Shown here piece by piece: positions 1 to 7,663 of a stretch of 64,000 nucleotides of DNA. The stretch comes from Catellatospora bangladeshensis (GTDB taxonomy: Bacteria > Actinomycetota > Actinomycetes > Mycobacteriales > Micromonosporaceae). The notes beneath the pieces are model-generated. The model saw only the letters and a list, made by a program, of their open reading frames with translations, was not told the DNA's origin and did not search any database. Position numbers and translations under genes: made by a program. Every line of letters starts with the position of its first letter. The first letter of the stretch is position 1. The stretch is from the NCBI RefSeq assembly GCF_016862575.1, contig NZ_BONF01000026.1, positions 62,001 through 126,000 on the forward strand, in the 5' to 3' direction.

Positions 1-154
1 CGCGGACCGAGCGCGCGGCACCGCGCATGCGGTCCACCCGCCGGCCCACGACCCGGGACGGGCTGACCCGGTCGGTCAGCGCGTCCACGTCGGTGCGCAG
101 GTCCTCACGGGTGCGCTCGATGTCGCGGCGGATCTGATCCGTGTCGGTGCTCAT
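1..154 (-). CDS. DUF3618 domain protein, N-terminal part (runs off left edge)
   Basis: The minus-strand reading from the ATG at 154 gives MSTDTDQIRRDIERTREDLR, then DALTDRVSPSRVVGRRVDRM. This is the usual start of actinobacterial DUF3618 proteins, which are small membrane-associated proteins of unknown role. Only about 51 codons are inside the window, so the C-terminal membrane segment expected for the family is not visible. The ATG overlaps the stop of the upstream holin-like gene (ATGA at 151-154), so the two are very probably cotranslated. Family assignment is by recalled motif; the function is unknown. Confidence 0.8.
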   Translation of the reverse strand, partial: MSTDTDQIRRDIERTREDLRTDVDALTDRVSPSRVVGRRVDRMRGAARSVR

Positions 155-597
155 GGTGTCTTCCTCTCCTCCTCCGGATGCCCGCGCAGCGCGGACGGCA
201 TCTGCTTGACCGACTCCGCCGTCTGCGGCATCGGCCGCAGCTCGCGCAGCCGCGCCCGGCCGGTCGTGTACAGCACGGCCGCGGCGATGCCCCACAGGAC
301 GGCGACCAGCACGGCCGCCCAGCCCGGGTCCATCACGGCCGACAGCAGCCGCCACAACGCCAGCGAGACGAACAGCAGCATCAGGTTCGCCGCGACCGCG
401 GCGCCGCCGAACATGCCGGCGGCCTTGCCGGCCTTGGCCGTCTCCTGGCGCAGCTCCGCCCTGGCCAGTTCGAGCTCCTGCCGCATCAGCGTGGACAGGT
501 CGGTGCTGATCTCGCCCAGCAGCTCGCCGATCGACTGCTGCGACGTCCCGCCCCCGCCGTCGGGGGTCAGGTCCGTACGCAGCGGTTCGGTCCTCAT
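151..597 (-). CDS. Phage holin family (DUF1469-like) membrane protein
   Basis: A 148-aa protein with a hydrophilic N-terminus, an amphipathic helix at about residues 22-60 (GELLGEISTDLSTLMRQELE, then LARAELRQETAKAGKAAG), and two hydrophobic segments at about 62-85 and 92-112. This layout matches the actinobacterial holin superfamily III / DUF1469 proteins. They are chromosomal membrane proteins usually found next to DUF3618 genes, and no lysis role is implied. Its start overlaps the stop of the upstream gene (ATGA at 594-597) and its stop overlaps the DUF3618 start, making a tight three-gene operon. A stress-related envelope role is inference from the promoter and company. Confidence 0.82.
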   Translation of the reverse strand: MRTEPLRTDLTPDGGGGTSQQSIGELLGEISTDLSTLMRQELELARAELRQETAKAGKAAGMFGGAAVAANLMLLFVSLALWRLLSAVMDPGWAAVLVAVLWGIAAAVLYTTGRARLRELRPMPQTAESVKQMPSALRGHPEEERKTP

Positions 598-1337
598 CGC
601 GGCACCTCGCTCTCCCGCTCGTAGCGGCCCGCGCCGCCCGAGTACGCGAGCTCGTCCGGCGTCACGTGACCCGTGGTGGCGCCCAGCCCGGTGCCGGTGC
701 CCGGCATGCCGGTGCGTGCGTCGGCGACCGGCACGGCCGGTGCGGGCAGGTGCACGTCGCGGTGCCCGTCGCCGCCCGCCGCGACGATGCCGCGGGTCAG
801 CCGGCCCACGACCAGGCCCGCCGCGAGCGCACCGAGCAGGAACGTGCCCGGGTGCCGGCGTGCGTAGTCGCGTACCTCGTCGAGCAGCTGGCCCGGCTCG
901 CGGTGCTCCAGCCAGTCCGCGGCGCGGTGGGCCCTGCTGGAGACCTCCTGCATCAGTTCGCCGGCCATCCGGTCGGATCCGTTGCCGGTGCGCATCGACG
1001 ACAGATCGTCGGCGAGCGTACGCAGCCCCGATGCCACACGTTCCTGCTGCGTGGCAGCCTGCCCGCGCAGCTCGTCGGTGGCCGAGCCGGCCAGGTTGCG
1101 CATCTGGCTGCCGGTCTCCTGAGCGACGTGCTTAGCCTGCTCCGTCGCCGTCTTGGCGACGTCCTTGGCCTGCTCGCCGGTGCTCGTCGGGGCACCGGTG
1201 GTGTGCGGGTCGTACGAGCCGGTCGTCATCGCGGGCTCGTCCGCGAAGGGCGGCTGCGCGGTGAAGCCGGTCGTACCCTCGTCTATGCCGCTGCCGGGCC
1301 GGCCGGGGTCGGTCGTGCCCTGGTAATGCTGGGTCAT
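594..1337 (-). CDS. Hypothetical amphipathic protein with one membrane segment
   Basis: A 247-aa protein. I chose the ATG at 1337 because GGAGGGGG lies just upstream; an in-frame ATG 18 bp earlier lacks such a site. Residues about 50-150 are a long Ala/Glu/Gln/Thr-rich amphipathic region (EQAKDVAKTATEQAKHVAQE) like those in LEA or apolipoprotein-type helices. A single hydrophobic stretch follows (TFLLGALAAGLVVGRLTRG), then a Gly/Thr-rich tail. Such proteins commonly accompany DUF3618 and holin-like genes in actinobacteria. I do not know a defined function. It is the first gene of the operon. Confidence 0.75.
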   Translation of the reverse strand: MTQHYQGTTDPGRPGSGIDEGTTGFTAQPPFADEPAMTTGSYDPHTTGAPTSTGEQAKDVAKTATEQAKHVAQETGSQMRNLAGSATDELRGQAATQQERVASGLRTLADDLSSMRTGNGSDRMAGELMQEVSSRAHRAADWLEHREPGQLLDEVRDYARRHPGTFLLGALAAGLVVGRLTRGIVAAGGDGHRDVHLPAPAVPVADARTGMPGTGTGLGATTGHVTPDELAYSGGAGRYERESEVPR

Positions 1338-1429
1338 CGTGTTCCCCCTCCACACGGTGGAAGCGATCGCCGATCAGCTCCGATCAAGGCCCTGGTACGG
1401 CTCGCGACGCTCCTCCCAATTCGCCCCAC

Positions 1430-1454
1430 GTTCCCCGACAGTGGCCGCCGAAAC
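1430..1454 (-). promoter_or_regulatory. Possible sigma-B-type stress promoter for the holin operon
   Basis: On the minus strand GTTT is followed after 15 nt by GGGAAC, one base from the GTTT-N14/15-GGGTAC pattern seen elsewhere in this window. It lies about 95 bp upstream of the first gene. Weaker than the catalase site. Confidence 0.4.
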
Positions 1455-1561
1455 CCTGTTTCCGCTGGTGATAGTGGTTTTTTGGCGTTTGTGGCCGCCC
1501 GGTGGCGGCGCTGGAGGCGACCAAGGAGGCCCTCGGCGAGAGCAGCTAGTGCCGGGCAGCA

Positions 1562-1595
1562 GGCACCCCGCCCACGCGGACGCGGGCGGGGTGCC
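1562..1595 (-). terminator. Hairpin after the catalase gene
   Basis: A perfect 12-bp inverted repeat (GGCACCCCGCCC / GGGCGGGGTGCC) with a 10-nt loop, 13 bp beyond the catalase stop. There is no strong U-tract, as is usual in actinomycetes. Confidence 0.75.
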
Positions 1596-1607
1596 GGTTT
1601 GGGGCGC

Positions 1608-3773
1608 TCAGGCGGCGATGCCGGCGACCGGGCGGTCGTAGTGGCGGTGGGCGATGATCGCGTCCTGGACCTCGGTGAAGAAGCCGGCGTCGGGCGCGGC
1701 GTCCGGGGCCAGGAACACCACGCCGTCCAGCGCGGCCGCCATCGGCTTGCTGGGCACGTCCCCGGTCCGGTCGGAGACCTCGTACACCGGCAGCCGGGCC
1801 GCCTGGACCAGCCGGTCGCCGACGCCGAGCACGATGAGCGGCTTGGCGTGCTTGTAGGCCTCGGCCACGAAGTGCACCGCCACGCCGTCCGCGACCAGCA
1901 GGTCGGCCGCCGCGTCGCCGCCGCCGACCGCGACCGCGTCGTACAGCACCGACGCGACCGTGTTCATGGCCTTGTCCACCGGCAGCGTGCCGCCGGAGGC
2001 GGTGGTCACCGCGCCGTCGACCGGGCCGAGCACGTCCACCACGGCCTGCCCGGCCAGCAACCGCTCGCGCAGGGCCGCGACGCCGGTCTCGTCGACGCCG
2101 TCGGCGACCAGGATCGCGACCTTGCGGCCGCGTACGCCCGTGCTGCCCGGCATGCTGGTCTGGCTCAGCGCGGGCGAGATGCGCCCGTGGTTGGGCCGGC
2201 CCGGCTCCGGGGCCGCCACACCGATGCCGGCGGCGACGGTGACGGCCAGCGTGTGGTCGATCTGGTTGAGGTGCTCGACCATGCGCTCGCGGATGTGCAT
2301 CGGCGCGACCTTGCCCAGCTCGAACTGGTACGCCGCGGCGATGTGCTCCTTCTCCCAGGCGCTCATGCTGTTCCAGAACAGGGTGGCCTGGCTGTAGTGG
2401 TCGGCGAAGGTCTCCGAGCGCTTGCGGCTCTTGTGCCCGTCGACCTGCTCGCGGAAGTGCACGTAGGTGTTCTGGTCGGGCGCGGTCAGGCCCGCGCCGG
2501 GCACGAACGGGCAGCCGCCGCCCAGCGAGTTGGGGTGGTAGTTGGCCTGCCCGAGCGGGATGTCGTCCTGGTGGAAGCCGTCCTGCTGGTGGTTGCGCAC
2601 CGGCGCGACCGGCCGGTTGATCGGGATCTGCGGGAAGTTCGGCCCGCCCAGCCGGGTCAGCTGCGTGTCCAGGTACGAGAACAGCCGGGCATGCAGCAGC
2701 GGATCGTCGGTGAAGTCGATGCCCGGCACCACGTTGCCGATGCAGAACGCGACCTGCTCGGTCTCGGCGAAGAAGTTGTCCGGATTCCGGTCGAGCACCA
2801 TGCGCCCCACGGGCGTGATCGGCACGGCCTCCTCCGGGACGATCTTCGTGGAGTCGAGCAGGTCGATCTCGTCGAAGGCGAACTCGTCGCTCTCGGCGAT
2901 CAGCTGCAGGCCCAGCTCGTACTCCGGGAACACGCCGCCCTCGATGGACTCCCACAGGTCGCGGCGGTTGAAGTCCGGGTCCTTGCCGGAGATCTTCTGC
3001 GCCTCGTCCCACACCAGCGAGTGCACCCCGGCCACCGGCGTCCAGTGGAACTTCACGAACGTGGACCGTCCCTCGGCGTTGACCAGCCGGAACGTATGCA
3101 CCCCGAAGCCCTGCATGGTGCGGTAGCTGCGCGGGATGGCCCGGTCCGACATCAGCCAGATCAGGTGGTGCATGGTCTCCGGCTGCAGCGTCACGAAGTC
3201 CCAGAACGTGTCGTGCGCGGAGGCGGCCTGCGGCATCTCGTGGTGCGGCTCGGGCTTGAGCGCGTGCACCAGGTCGGGGAACTTGATCCCGTCCTGGATG
3301 AAGAAGACCGGCATGTTGTTGCCGACCAGGTCGAAGTTGCCCTGCGCGGTGTAGAACTTGGTGGCGAAGCCGCGCACGTCGCGCGGGGTGTCGGTGGACC
3401 CGCGCGAGCCCTGCACCGTGGAGAAGCGCACGAACACCGGCGTACGCGTGTCCGGGTCGGTCAGGAACGGCGCCACCGTGTACTGCGCCAGCGCGGCGTC
3501 GTACGGCTGGAAGTAGCCGTGCGCCGCGGAGCCTCGCGCGTGCACCACCCGCTCGGGTATGCGCTCGTGGTCGAAACGCATGATCTTCTCGCGCAGGTGG
3601 AAGTCCTCCAGCAGGCTCGGGCCACGCGGCCCGGCCCGCAGCGTGTTGTCGGTGTCGTCGACGCCGATGCCCTGGTCGGTGGTCAGCGCCGTGCCGGTCT
3701 TGTCGACCCGCGCCAGGTCCAGCTGCAACTGCTTGTCGTCCAGTTCGATGTCGAGGTCCTCGTCGGTGCTCAT
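1608..3773 (-). CDS. katE: Large-subunit catalase (HPII type) with C-terminal DJ-1/PfpI domain
   Basis: A 721-aa heme catalase that disproportionates hydrogen peroxide. The ATG at 3773 is preceded by GGGGGAG and gives MSTDEDLDIE. The core shows the catalytic His78 in VVHARGSAAHGYF, the distal Asn in DLVGNNMPVFFIQD, and the heme-ligand Tyr in RLFSYLDTQLTRL. From about residue 555 a flavodoxin-like DJ-1/PfpI domain follows (RKVAILVADGVDETGVAAL), as in clade 2 large-subunit catalases; the length fits that clade. The gene is monocistronic. A GTTT-N14-GGGTAC promoter at 3847-3870 suggests general-stress control, which agrees with stationary-phase or osmotic induction known for this class. Confidence 0.96.
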   Translation of the reverse strand: MSTDEDLDIELDDKQLQLDLARVDKTGTALTTDQGIGVDDTDNTLRAGPRGPSLLEDFHLREKIMRFDHERIPERVVHARGSAAHGYFQPYDAALAQYTVAPFLTDPDTRTPVFVRFSTVQGSRGSTDTPRDVRGFATKFYTAQGNFDLVGNNMPVFFIQDGIKFPDLVHALKPEPHHEMPQAASAHDTFWDFVTLQPETMHHLIWLMSDRAIPRSYRTMQGFGVHTFRLVNAEGRSTFVKFHWTPVAGVHSLVWDEAQKISGKDPDFNRRDLWESIEGGVFPEYELGLQLIAESDEFAFDEIDLLDSTKIVPEEAVPITPVGRMVLDRNPDNFFAETEQVAFCIGNVVPGIDFTDDPLLHARLFSYLDTQLTRLGGPNFPQIPINRPVAPVRNHQQDGFHQDDIPLGQANYHPNSLGGGCPFVPGAGLTAPDQNTYVHFREQVDGHKSRKRSETFADHYSQATLFWNSMSAWEKEHIAAAYQFELGKVAPMHIRERMVEHLNQIDHTLAVTVAAGIGVAAPEPGRPNHGRISPALSQTSMPGSTGVRGRKVAILVADGVDETGVAALRERLLAGQAVVDVLGPVDGAVTTASGGTLPVDKAMNTVASVLYDAVAVGGGDAAADLLVADGVAVHFVAEAYKHAKPLIVLGVGDRLVQAARLPVYEVSDRTGDVPSKPMAAALDGVVFLAPDAAPDAGFFTEVQDAIIAHRHYDRPVAGIAA

Positions 3774-3846
3774 GTCTCTCTCCCCCGCTGTGCGCACGGC
3801 CGTGCCCTGGGGAGCGGCACCGCGCTGGGCCGCCGCCCCGCCCGTC

Positions 3847-3870
3847 GTACCCACCCTGGCCAGGCCAAAC
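3847..3870 (-). promoter_or_regulatory. Sigma-B-type stress promoter of the catalase gene
   Basis: Minus-strand GTTT (3870-3867), 14 nt, then GGGTAC (3852-3847), about 73 bp upstream of the start. It matches the general-stress sigma factor consensus described for Streptomyces SigB-like factors (GNNT-N14-16-GGGTAC/T). Confidence 0.72.
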
Positions 3871-3914
3871 ACCTGGCCCTTGGCGCGGCGGCGGTTTCCT
3901 GCCAGGATCTGCGC

Positions 3915-4676
3915 ATGTCAGACGGGCAGCACGACCCCTTGTCGCATGACGGCTCCGCCGAGATCGGCGTGCTCGTCTGCCACGGTTTCACCGGTTCGCC
4001 GCGCAGCATGCGCCCGTGGGCGCAGCACCTGATCGAGCAGGGCTGGACGGTGCGGCTGCCGCTGCTGCCCGGCCACGGCACCACCTGGCAGGAGGCCAAC
4101 ACCACCACCTGGCAGGACTGGTACGGCTGCGTCGACGCCGCCTTCGCCGAGCTGCGCGGGCGCTGCGAGCGCGTGTTCGTGGTGGGCCTGTCCATGGGCG
4201 GGGCGCTGACGCTGCGCCTGGCCGAGCAGCACGGCTCCGCGGTCTCGGGCATCGTGCTGGTCAACCCGATCGTGGCGATGCTGCAGGCGCAGACCCGGCT
4301 GCTGCCGGTGCTGTCGCGCTTCGTGGCCTCGATGCCCGCGATCGGCAACGACATCGCCCTGCCGGGCGTGCAGGAGGGGGCGTACGAGCGCACCCCGCTG
4401 CGCGCGGCGGCGTCGCTGCGCAGCTTCCTGCGCCTGGTCCGGGCCGACCTGCCGAAGGTGGACCAGCCGCTGCGGCTGTTCCACAGCACGCAGGACCACG
4501 TGGTCGAGCCGGAGAACAGCGCGATCATCCTGCGCGAGGTGAACAGCACCGACGTCGCCGAGATCGTGCTGGCCGACAGCTACCACGTGGCGACCCTCGA
4601 CTACGACGCCGAACGGATCTTCACCGGCAGCGTCGAGTTCATCAAGCAGGTGGGCGAGCAGGCCGCGGCCCGCTGA
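3915..4676 (+). CDS. Alpha/beta hydrolase, carboxylesterase Est30-like
   Basis: A 253-aa cytoplasmic serine hydrolase. It has the oxyanion loop in VLVCHGFTGSPRSM, the nucleophile Ser in VGLSMGGALTLRLA, an acid Asp in HSTQDHVVEP and the catalytic His in ADSYHVATLDYDAE. This order and the short cap are typical of monoacylglycerol lipase / Est30 carboxylesterases (COG1647). The natural substrate is not evident. It diverges from the catalase gene, sharing a 141-bp intergenic region, and is followed convergently by the toxin-antitoxin pair after 13 bp. Confidence 0.88.
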   Translation: MSDGQHDPLSHDGSAEIGVLVCHGFTGSPRSMRPWAQHLIEQGWTVRLPLLPGHGTTWQEANTTTWQDWYGCVDAAFAELRGRCERVFVVGLSMGGALTLRLAEQHGSAVSGIVLVNPIVAMLQAQTRLLPVLSRFVASMPAIGNDIALPGVQEGAYERTPLRAAASLRSFLRLVRADLPKVDQPLRLFHSTQDHVVEPENSAIILREVNSTDVAEIVLADSYHVATLDYDAERIFTGSVEFIKQVGEQAAAR

Positions 4677-4689
4677 ACCGTCCGGCCGG

Positions 4690-5124
4690 TCAGCCGGACC
4701 AGGGCTTCTCCAGCAGGATCGTCGGCACCCCGCCGTAGATCCGGGTGTAGCGCGACGGGTCGTCGGTGAGGACGTACGCCTCCGCCCGCACGGCGAGCAT
4801 CGTCACGTCCGAATCGGTGACGTCGTGCAGCGCGTGCGGGCCGGGACGGGTCAGCTCGAGGAACCGGCCGAGGGAGGCCCAGTCCCCGGTCGAGGTGACG
4901 GTGACGCAGCCGGCGTGCGACTGCAGCAGCTGGACGAGAGCCGGGTCGGCGCCCTGCGCCAGCGCCTCGGCCAGGCACGCCGTCGGCACGGCGAAGCACT
5001 CGCCCTCGTCCTGGATGTCGCCGATGATCTGCCCGACGGTCTCGTTGCCGCCGAACGCGCTGATCGCGGAGGCGTCCAGGATGAGCCGGAGCGGCGGCTG
5101 CCCGCCGGCCGGGTCGTCGCTCAC
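4690..5124 (-). CDS. PIN-domain-like toxin of a toxin-antitoxin pair
   Basis: A 144-aa protein starting with GTG at 5124, which overlaps the antitoxin stop (GTGA). The N-terminal strand LRLILDASAISAFGG places an Asp where PIN nucleases have their first acidic residue. A later acidic region, HDVTDSDVTMLAVRAEAYVL then TDDPSRY, resembles the distal metal-binding residues. PIN toxins of the VapC type cleave RNA and are held by the partner antitoxin. The domain is somewhat divergent, so nuclease activity is inferred rather than certain. The gene order antitoxin-toxin with a 4-bp overlap is typical. Confidence 0.7.
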   Translation of the reverse strand: MSDDPAGGQPPLRLILDASAISAFGGNETVGQIIGDIQDEGECFAVPTACLAEALAQGADPALVQLLQSHAGCVTVTSTGDWASLGRFLELTRPGPHALHDVTDSDVTMLAVRAEAYVLTDDPSRYTRIYGGVPTILLEKPWSG

Positions 5125-5408
5125 GCCGTCCAGCCCATCCGGCGGCGCAGCTCATCGGTCGTGTCGCGGTGCTCGTCGGCGTGCCGGGCGGCGGCGTCGA
5201 GCTGCTCCCGGGACCACCGCTTCGCGCGCTCGCGGGCACGGTCGGACACCGGGTGGCCGTGGATGCGCTCGTACGCCGAGGCCTCCTGCTCGCGCAGCCG
5301 CTCGCGCCGGACCAGCCTGGTGACCGTCGCGGAGGCGTTCTCACTGGAGGCGAGGTATTCCAGCACGTCAGGCGGCAGGTAGAAGCTCTTCGTCCGGTTC
5401 TCGGCCAT
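5121..5408 (-). CDS. Ribbon-helix-helix-like antitoxin
   Basis: A 95-aa protein from the ATG at 5408 (MAENRTKSFYLPPDVLEYLA). The short basic strand KSFYLPP followed by helices with LVRRERLREQEASAYER resembles a ribbon-helix-helix DNA-binding antitoxin with a C-terminal toxin-binding tail rich in charged helices. I preferred this ATG over one 21 bp upstream because a TATTCT -10 box ends 7 nt before it. It is expected to neutralise the PIN toxin and to repress the shared promoter. Confidence 0.68.
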   Translation of the reverse strand: MAENRTKSFYLPPDVLEYLASSENASATVTRLVRRERLREQEASAYERIHGHPVSDRARERAKRWSREQLDAAARHADEHRDTTDELRRRMGWTA

Positions 5409-5421
5409 GCCCAATAGAATA
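5409..5421 (-). promoter_or_regulatory. Leaderless -10 box for the toxin-antitoxin operon
   Basis: Minus-strand TATTCT (5421-5416), then 7 nt and the antitoxin ATG. This spacing makes the transcript start at or next to the start codon. Confidence 0.55.
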
Positions 5422-5479
5422 CGCGTCATTCTCTGTTAGGACTAGCCACCTGCGCTTACGGCAGGTTGCTCACGCTCCG

Positions 5480-5485
5480 TACGCT
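5480..5485 (+). promoter_or_regulatory. Leaderless -10 box for the DUF4760-like gene
   Basis: TACGCT followed by 7 nt and the GTG at 5493; this decides the start chosen for that gene. Confidence 0.5.
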
Positions 5486-5492
5486 CAGCGTC

Positions 5493-6086
5493 GTGATTTC
5501 CGACTTTGTCGATGTCGCGGCCGCCTTCATCTCGATGGTCGCCGTCGTGCTGACCGCCTTGTTCGCGGTACGCCAGCTGCGCTCGGCGCAGACGGCCAAC
5601 CACACGATCGTCGCGATCGAGCTGCTGACCCGGGTCCGCTCCGGCGACGAGTTCCAGGAGGCAGAGGACTATGTGATCAACCAGCTGGCCAAGGCGTATC
5701 CCGAGCCCGACGTCAGCGTCGGCGACCTGCCGCCCGAAGTCCGGCGCCTGGTCAGCCGTGTGGCGCTGTACTACAACGGTCTCGGCCAGATGCTCGCCTT
5801 CGCCGCGGTCGACCCGAGGCTGCTGATGAGCACGGTCAGCTTCCGTTCCCGGCAGGCGTGGCGCGTGCTCGAGCCCTACATCCTGGCCGAGCGTGCCCGC
5901 CGCGGTGAGACTTACCTGTCCCACTTCGAGCATCTCGTCCACACCGCCGCCCACAACCCGTGGGACACCGCCGTGCGCAAGCTGAAGCTACGCCGCTTCG
6001 CGAGCTACCCGGCCGCGCTCGGCCTGGCGGACCGGCCGAAGCAGGCGGCCCAGCCACGCGAGGAGGACCCCCGGCCTGCCGGCTGA
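5493..6086 (+). CDS. DUF4760-like membrane-anchored protein
   Basis: A 197-aa protein. The GTG at 5493 is chosen because a -10 box ends 7 nt upstream; an in-frame TTG at 5466 is the alternative. An N-terminal hydrophobic helix at about residues 5-26 (VAAAFISMVAVVLTALFAVR) is followed by a cytosolic helical domain containing RRLVSRVALYYNGLGQMLAF, then RSRQAWRVLEPYILAERARR. This arrangement resembles DUF4760 proteins, whose role is unknown. The C-terminus is a charged, Pro-rich tail. It is transcribed divergently from the toxin-antitoxin pair and ends in a hairpin at 6113-6149. Confidence 0.68.
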   Translation: MISDFVDVAAAFISMVAVVLTALFAVRQLRSAQTANHTIVAIELLTRVRSGDEFQEAEDYVINQLAKAYPEPDVSVGDLPPEVRRLVSRVALYYNGLGQMLAFAAVDPRLLMSTVSFRSRQAWRVLEPYILAERARRGETYLSHFEHLVHTAAHNPWDTAVRKLKLRRFASYPAALGLADRPKQAAQPREEDPRPAG

Positions 6087-6112
6087 ATCGCCCGGCCTCG
6101 ACCCCGATCCCC

Positions 6113-6149
6113 GCTCCCGCCACACGGTCCTTCACCGCGTGGCGGGAGC
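6113..6149. terminator. Bidirectional hairpin between convergent genes
   Basis: An 11-bp perfect inverted repeat, GCTCCCGCCAC / GTGGCGGGAGC, with a 15-nt loop. It lies between the convergent genes ending at 6086 and 6154. Much of its sequence recurs in the hairpin at 19759-19808. Confidence 0.7.
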
Positions 6150-6153
6150 TTGC

Positions 6154-6417
6154 TCACGCATTGGTCCGGTAGCCGTCCAGAGCGGACAGCCGCTCCTCGC
6201 GCCGTCCCAGCAGCTCGTCGGCGTAGGCGCGCGGCTCCGCGCCGGCGAACAGCGCGTGGCGGTGCAGCCCCGGGGCGTCGCCCAGGGCGTGGTCGAGGCT
6301 CGCCAGACGGGCGACCTCCAGCTGGTAGGAGCCTAGCTCCGCCAGGATCTCTGCACTGATGTGCTGGTCAGCGTCGGTAATAGGGTCATGAGAGCAACCG
6401 CCGGAGCCCACTGCCAC
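6154..6417 (-). CDS. Small hypothetical protein
   Basis: An 87-codon reading frame from a GTG at 6417, rich in Ala/Leu/Glu helices (ISAEILAELGSYQLEVARLA, then HALFAGAEPRAYADELLGRR). Composition and codon use look coding, and the frame fills the gap between a terminator and the next divergent gene. The start is uncertain: no clear ribosome site or -10 box was found for the GTG. No family recognised. Confidence 0.45.
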   Translation of the reverse strand: MAVGSGGCSHDPITDADQHISAEILAELGSYQLEVARLASLDHALGDAPGLHRHALFAGAEPRAYADELLGRREERLSALDGYRTNA

Positions 6418-6497
6418 GCTCAGTCATCATGCGGACAAATGCCATGAAGATCGCGTGCCGGGCAGCAGGCGCGCCGCCCGCTGTCGGTGGTGCGCCC

Positions 6498-6503
6498 TAC
6501 CCT
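6498..6503 (+). promoter_or_regulatory. Leaderless -10 box
   Basis: TACCCT followed by 6 nt and the GTG at 6510, supporting that start over an in-frame upstream ATG at 6429. Confidence 0.5.
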
Positions 6504-6509
6504 GGCGCC

Positions 6510-7022
6510 GTGGGATACGCCGTGTGGCCCTCGGGGCGCCTGCACCTGCCAGAGTCGGAGGACGGCGCGGCGGTGGCCGCCGTGCTGGCGGACTGGGCGG
6601 CGCGCGGCCGCCCGCTGGAGCCGGAGACGGCCGACCCGACCCTGGCCGACATCGTATGGGCGGCGGCCGGCGCGCTCACTCGCGACGGCGACTGGATCGA
6701 GTTCGCCTTCGACGAGGAGGGCGATCCGAAGTGGTCGGACTCGGCCACCGCCTTCTATGTGGCCATCGCGCCGTTCGTGCGCAAGGGGACCGTCCACTTC
6801 GACGGCGAGGACGGCTCTCATTGGTCCTACACCTACACCGACGGCGGCATCACGCAGCACGGCTGGAACGGCTGGGACGCCTCCGTCGAGCCCTTCGGCG
6901 AGGCCCAGGACGGGCCGGTCGAGCCCGACCCGCCCAGCAGCCTGACCGGGCCGCTGCTGCGGCTGCTCGCCGGAGCGGCCGTGGTCGCCGGAGCAGCGAT
7001 GCTGGTGGCGAAGCTCTTCTGA
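6510..7022 (+). CDS. Hypothetical protein with C-terminal membrane anchor
   Basis: A 170-aa protein (MGYAVWPSGRLHLPESEDGA). It is acidic and Trp/Asp/Gly-rich over the first 140 residues, including DGDWIEFAFDEEGDPKWSD and DGSHWSYTYTDGGITQHGW, and ends in a hydrophobic helix at about 148-170 (LLRLLAGAAVVAGAAMLVAK) that may anchor it with the main domain in the cytoplasm. I do not recognise the family. It is convergent with the TetR gene, 9 bp away. The chosen start rests on the -10 box at 6498-6503. Confidence 0.6.
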   Translation: MGYAVWPSGRLHLPESEDGAAVAAVLADWAARGRPLEPETADPTLADIVWAAAGALTRDGDWIEFAFDEEGDPKWSDSATAFYVAIAPFVRKGTVHFDGEDGSHWSYTYTDGGITQHGWNGWDASVEPFGEAQDGPVEPDPPSSLTGPLLRLLAGAAVVAGAAMLVAKLF

Positions 7023-7031
7023 GCCGACGGC

Positions 7032-7643
7032 TCAGGAGGTGGGCGGCAGCACCGTGTCCAGGGTGGCGGCCCACTGGCGCAGCACCCGCGCGCGCCGGGC
7101 GGTGTCGTCGCGCAGCAGCTCGCCCAGGCCCAGGCCACGGGCCAGGTCCAGGGTCGCCTGCACCGTCTCGCGTGCGCCAGGCGTCTCCTCGTCGACGCGC
7201 AGCAGCTCGACGGCCATCCGGTGCGCGGTGCGGCCCAGCTCCGCCTCCAGCGGCCGGACCTTGTCCCGCAGCGCCTCGTCGACCGCGGCGGCGGTCCACA
7301 CGTGCAGCGCGGCCCGGAACACCGGCCCGCGGTAGAGGCCGACCAGCACGGACAGCACCTGCTCGGTGCGGCGCGGGCCGCTGCGCAGCCCGGCGGCGAC
7401 CGACTCGATCTCGGCGGCGCGGACCTCGGTCATGTACTCGATGAGCCCGGTGACCAGGTCCTCGCGGGTCGGGAAGTGGTGCTGGGCGGCGCCGCGGGAC
7501 ACCCCGGCCCGCTCGGCCACCACCGCGACCGTCGTGCCGGACCACCCCAGCTCCGCCATGCAGCGCACCGACGCCTCCAGCAGCCGCCGGCGGGTGGCAC
7601 GGCTGCGGTCCTGGCGGGGCTCGCGTACGGGGGTGGTCGGCAC
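7032..7643 (-). CDS. TetR-family transcriptional regulator
   Basis: A 203-aa regulator. The N-terminal helix-turn-helix is clear: RATRRRLLEASVRCMAELGW followed by TVAVVAERAGVSRGAAQHHF and PTREDLVTGL. The C-terminal ligand domain is Leu/Ala-rich and specific to no named subfamily. The GTG at 7643 is preceded by TACCGT with 7 nt between, so it may be leaderless; a GTG at 7652 is possible but overlaps that box. It lies 20 bp downstream of the acyl-CoA dehydrogenase on the same strand and probably represses the catabolic operon. A candidate operator is the palindrome at 15230-15243 (inference). Confidence 0.88.
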   Translation of the reverse strand: MPTTPVREPRQDRSRATRRRLLEASVRCMAELGWSGTTVAVVAERAGVSRGAAQHHFPTREDLVTGLIEYMTEVRAAEIESVAAGLRSGPRRTEQVLSVLVGLYRGPVFRAALHVWTAAAVDEALRDKVRPLEAELGRTAHRMAVELLRVDEETPGARETVQATLDLARGLGLGELLRDDTARRARVLRQWAATLDTVLPPTS

Positions 7644-7663
7644 GGCGATCACGGTACCCGGGC

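Noticed and set aside
151-597. Phage lysis module or prophage
   Set aside because: The holin-like protein belongs to a chromosomal actinobacterial family and no phage structural, endolysin or integrase gene is nearby.
1472-1550. Short coding-like tail ending GRPVAALEATKEALGESS
   Set aside because: It looks like a protein C-terminus, but a stop lies about 25 codons upstream and no start or ribosome site was seen. Possibly a gene remnant; not enough to call.
666-4676. A 1336-codon plus-strand open frame covering the catalase region
   Set aside because: Only its last 254 codons (from 3915) are a gene. The rest is the antisense of the catalase and neighbouring genes, kept open by high GC content.
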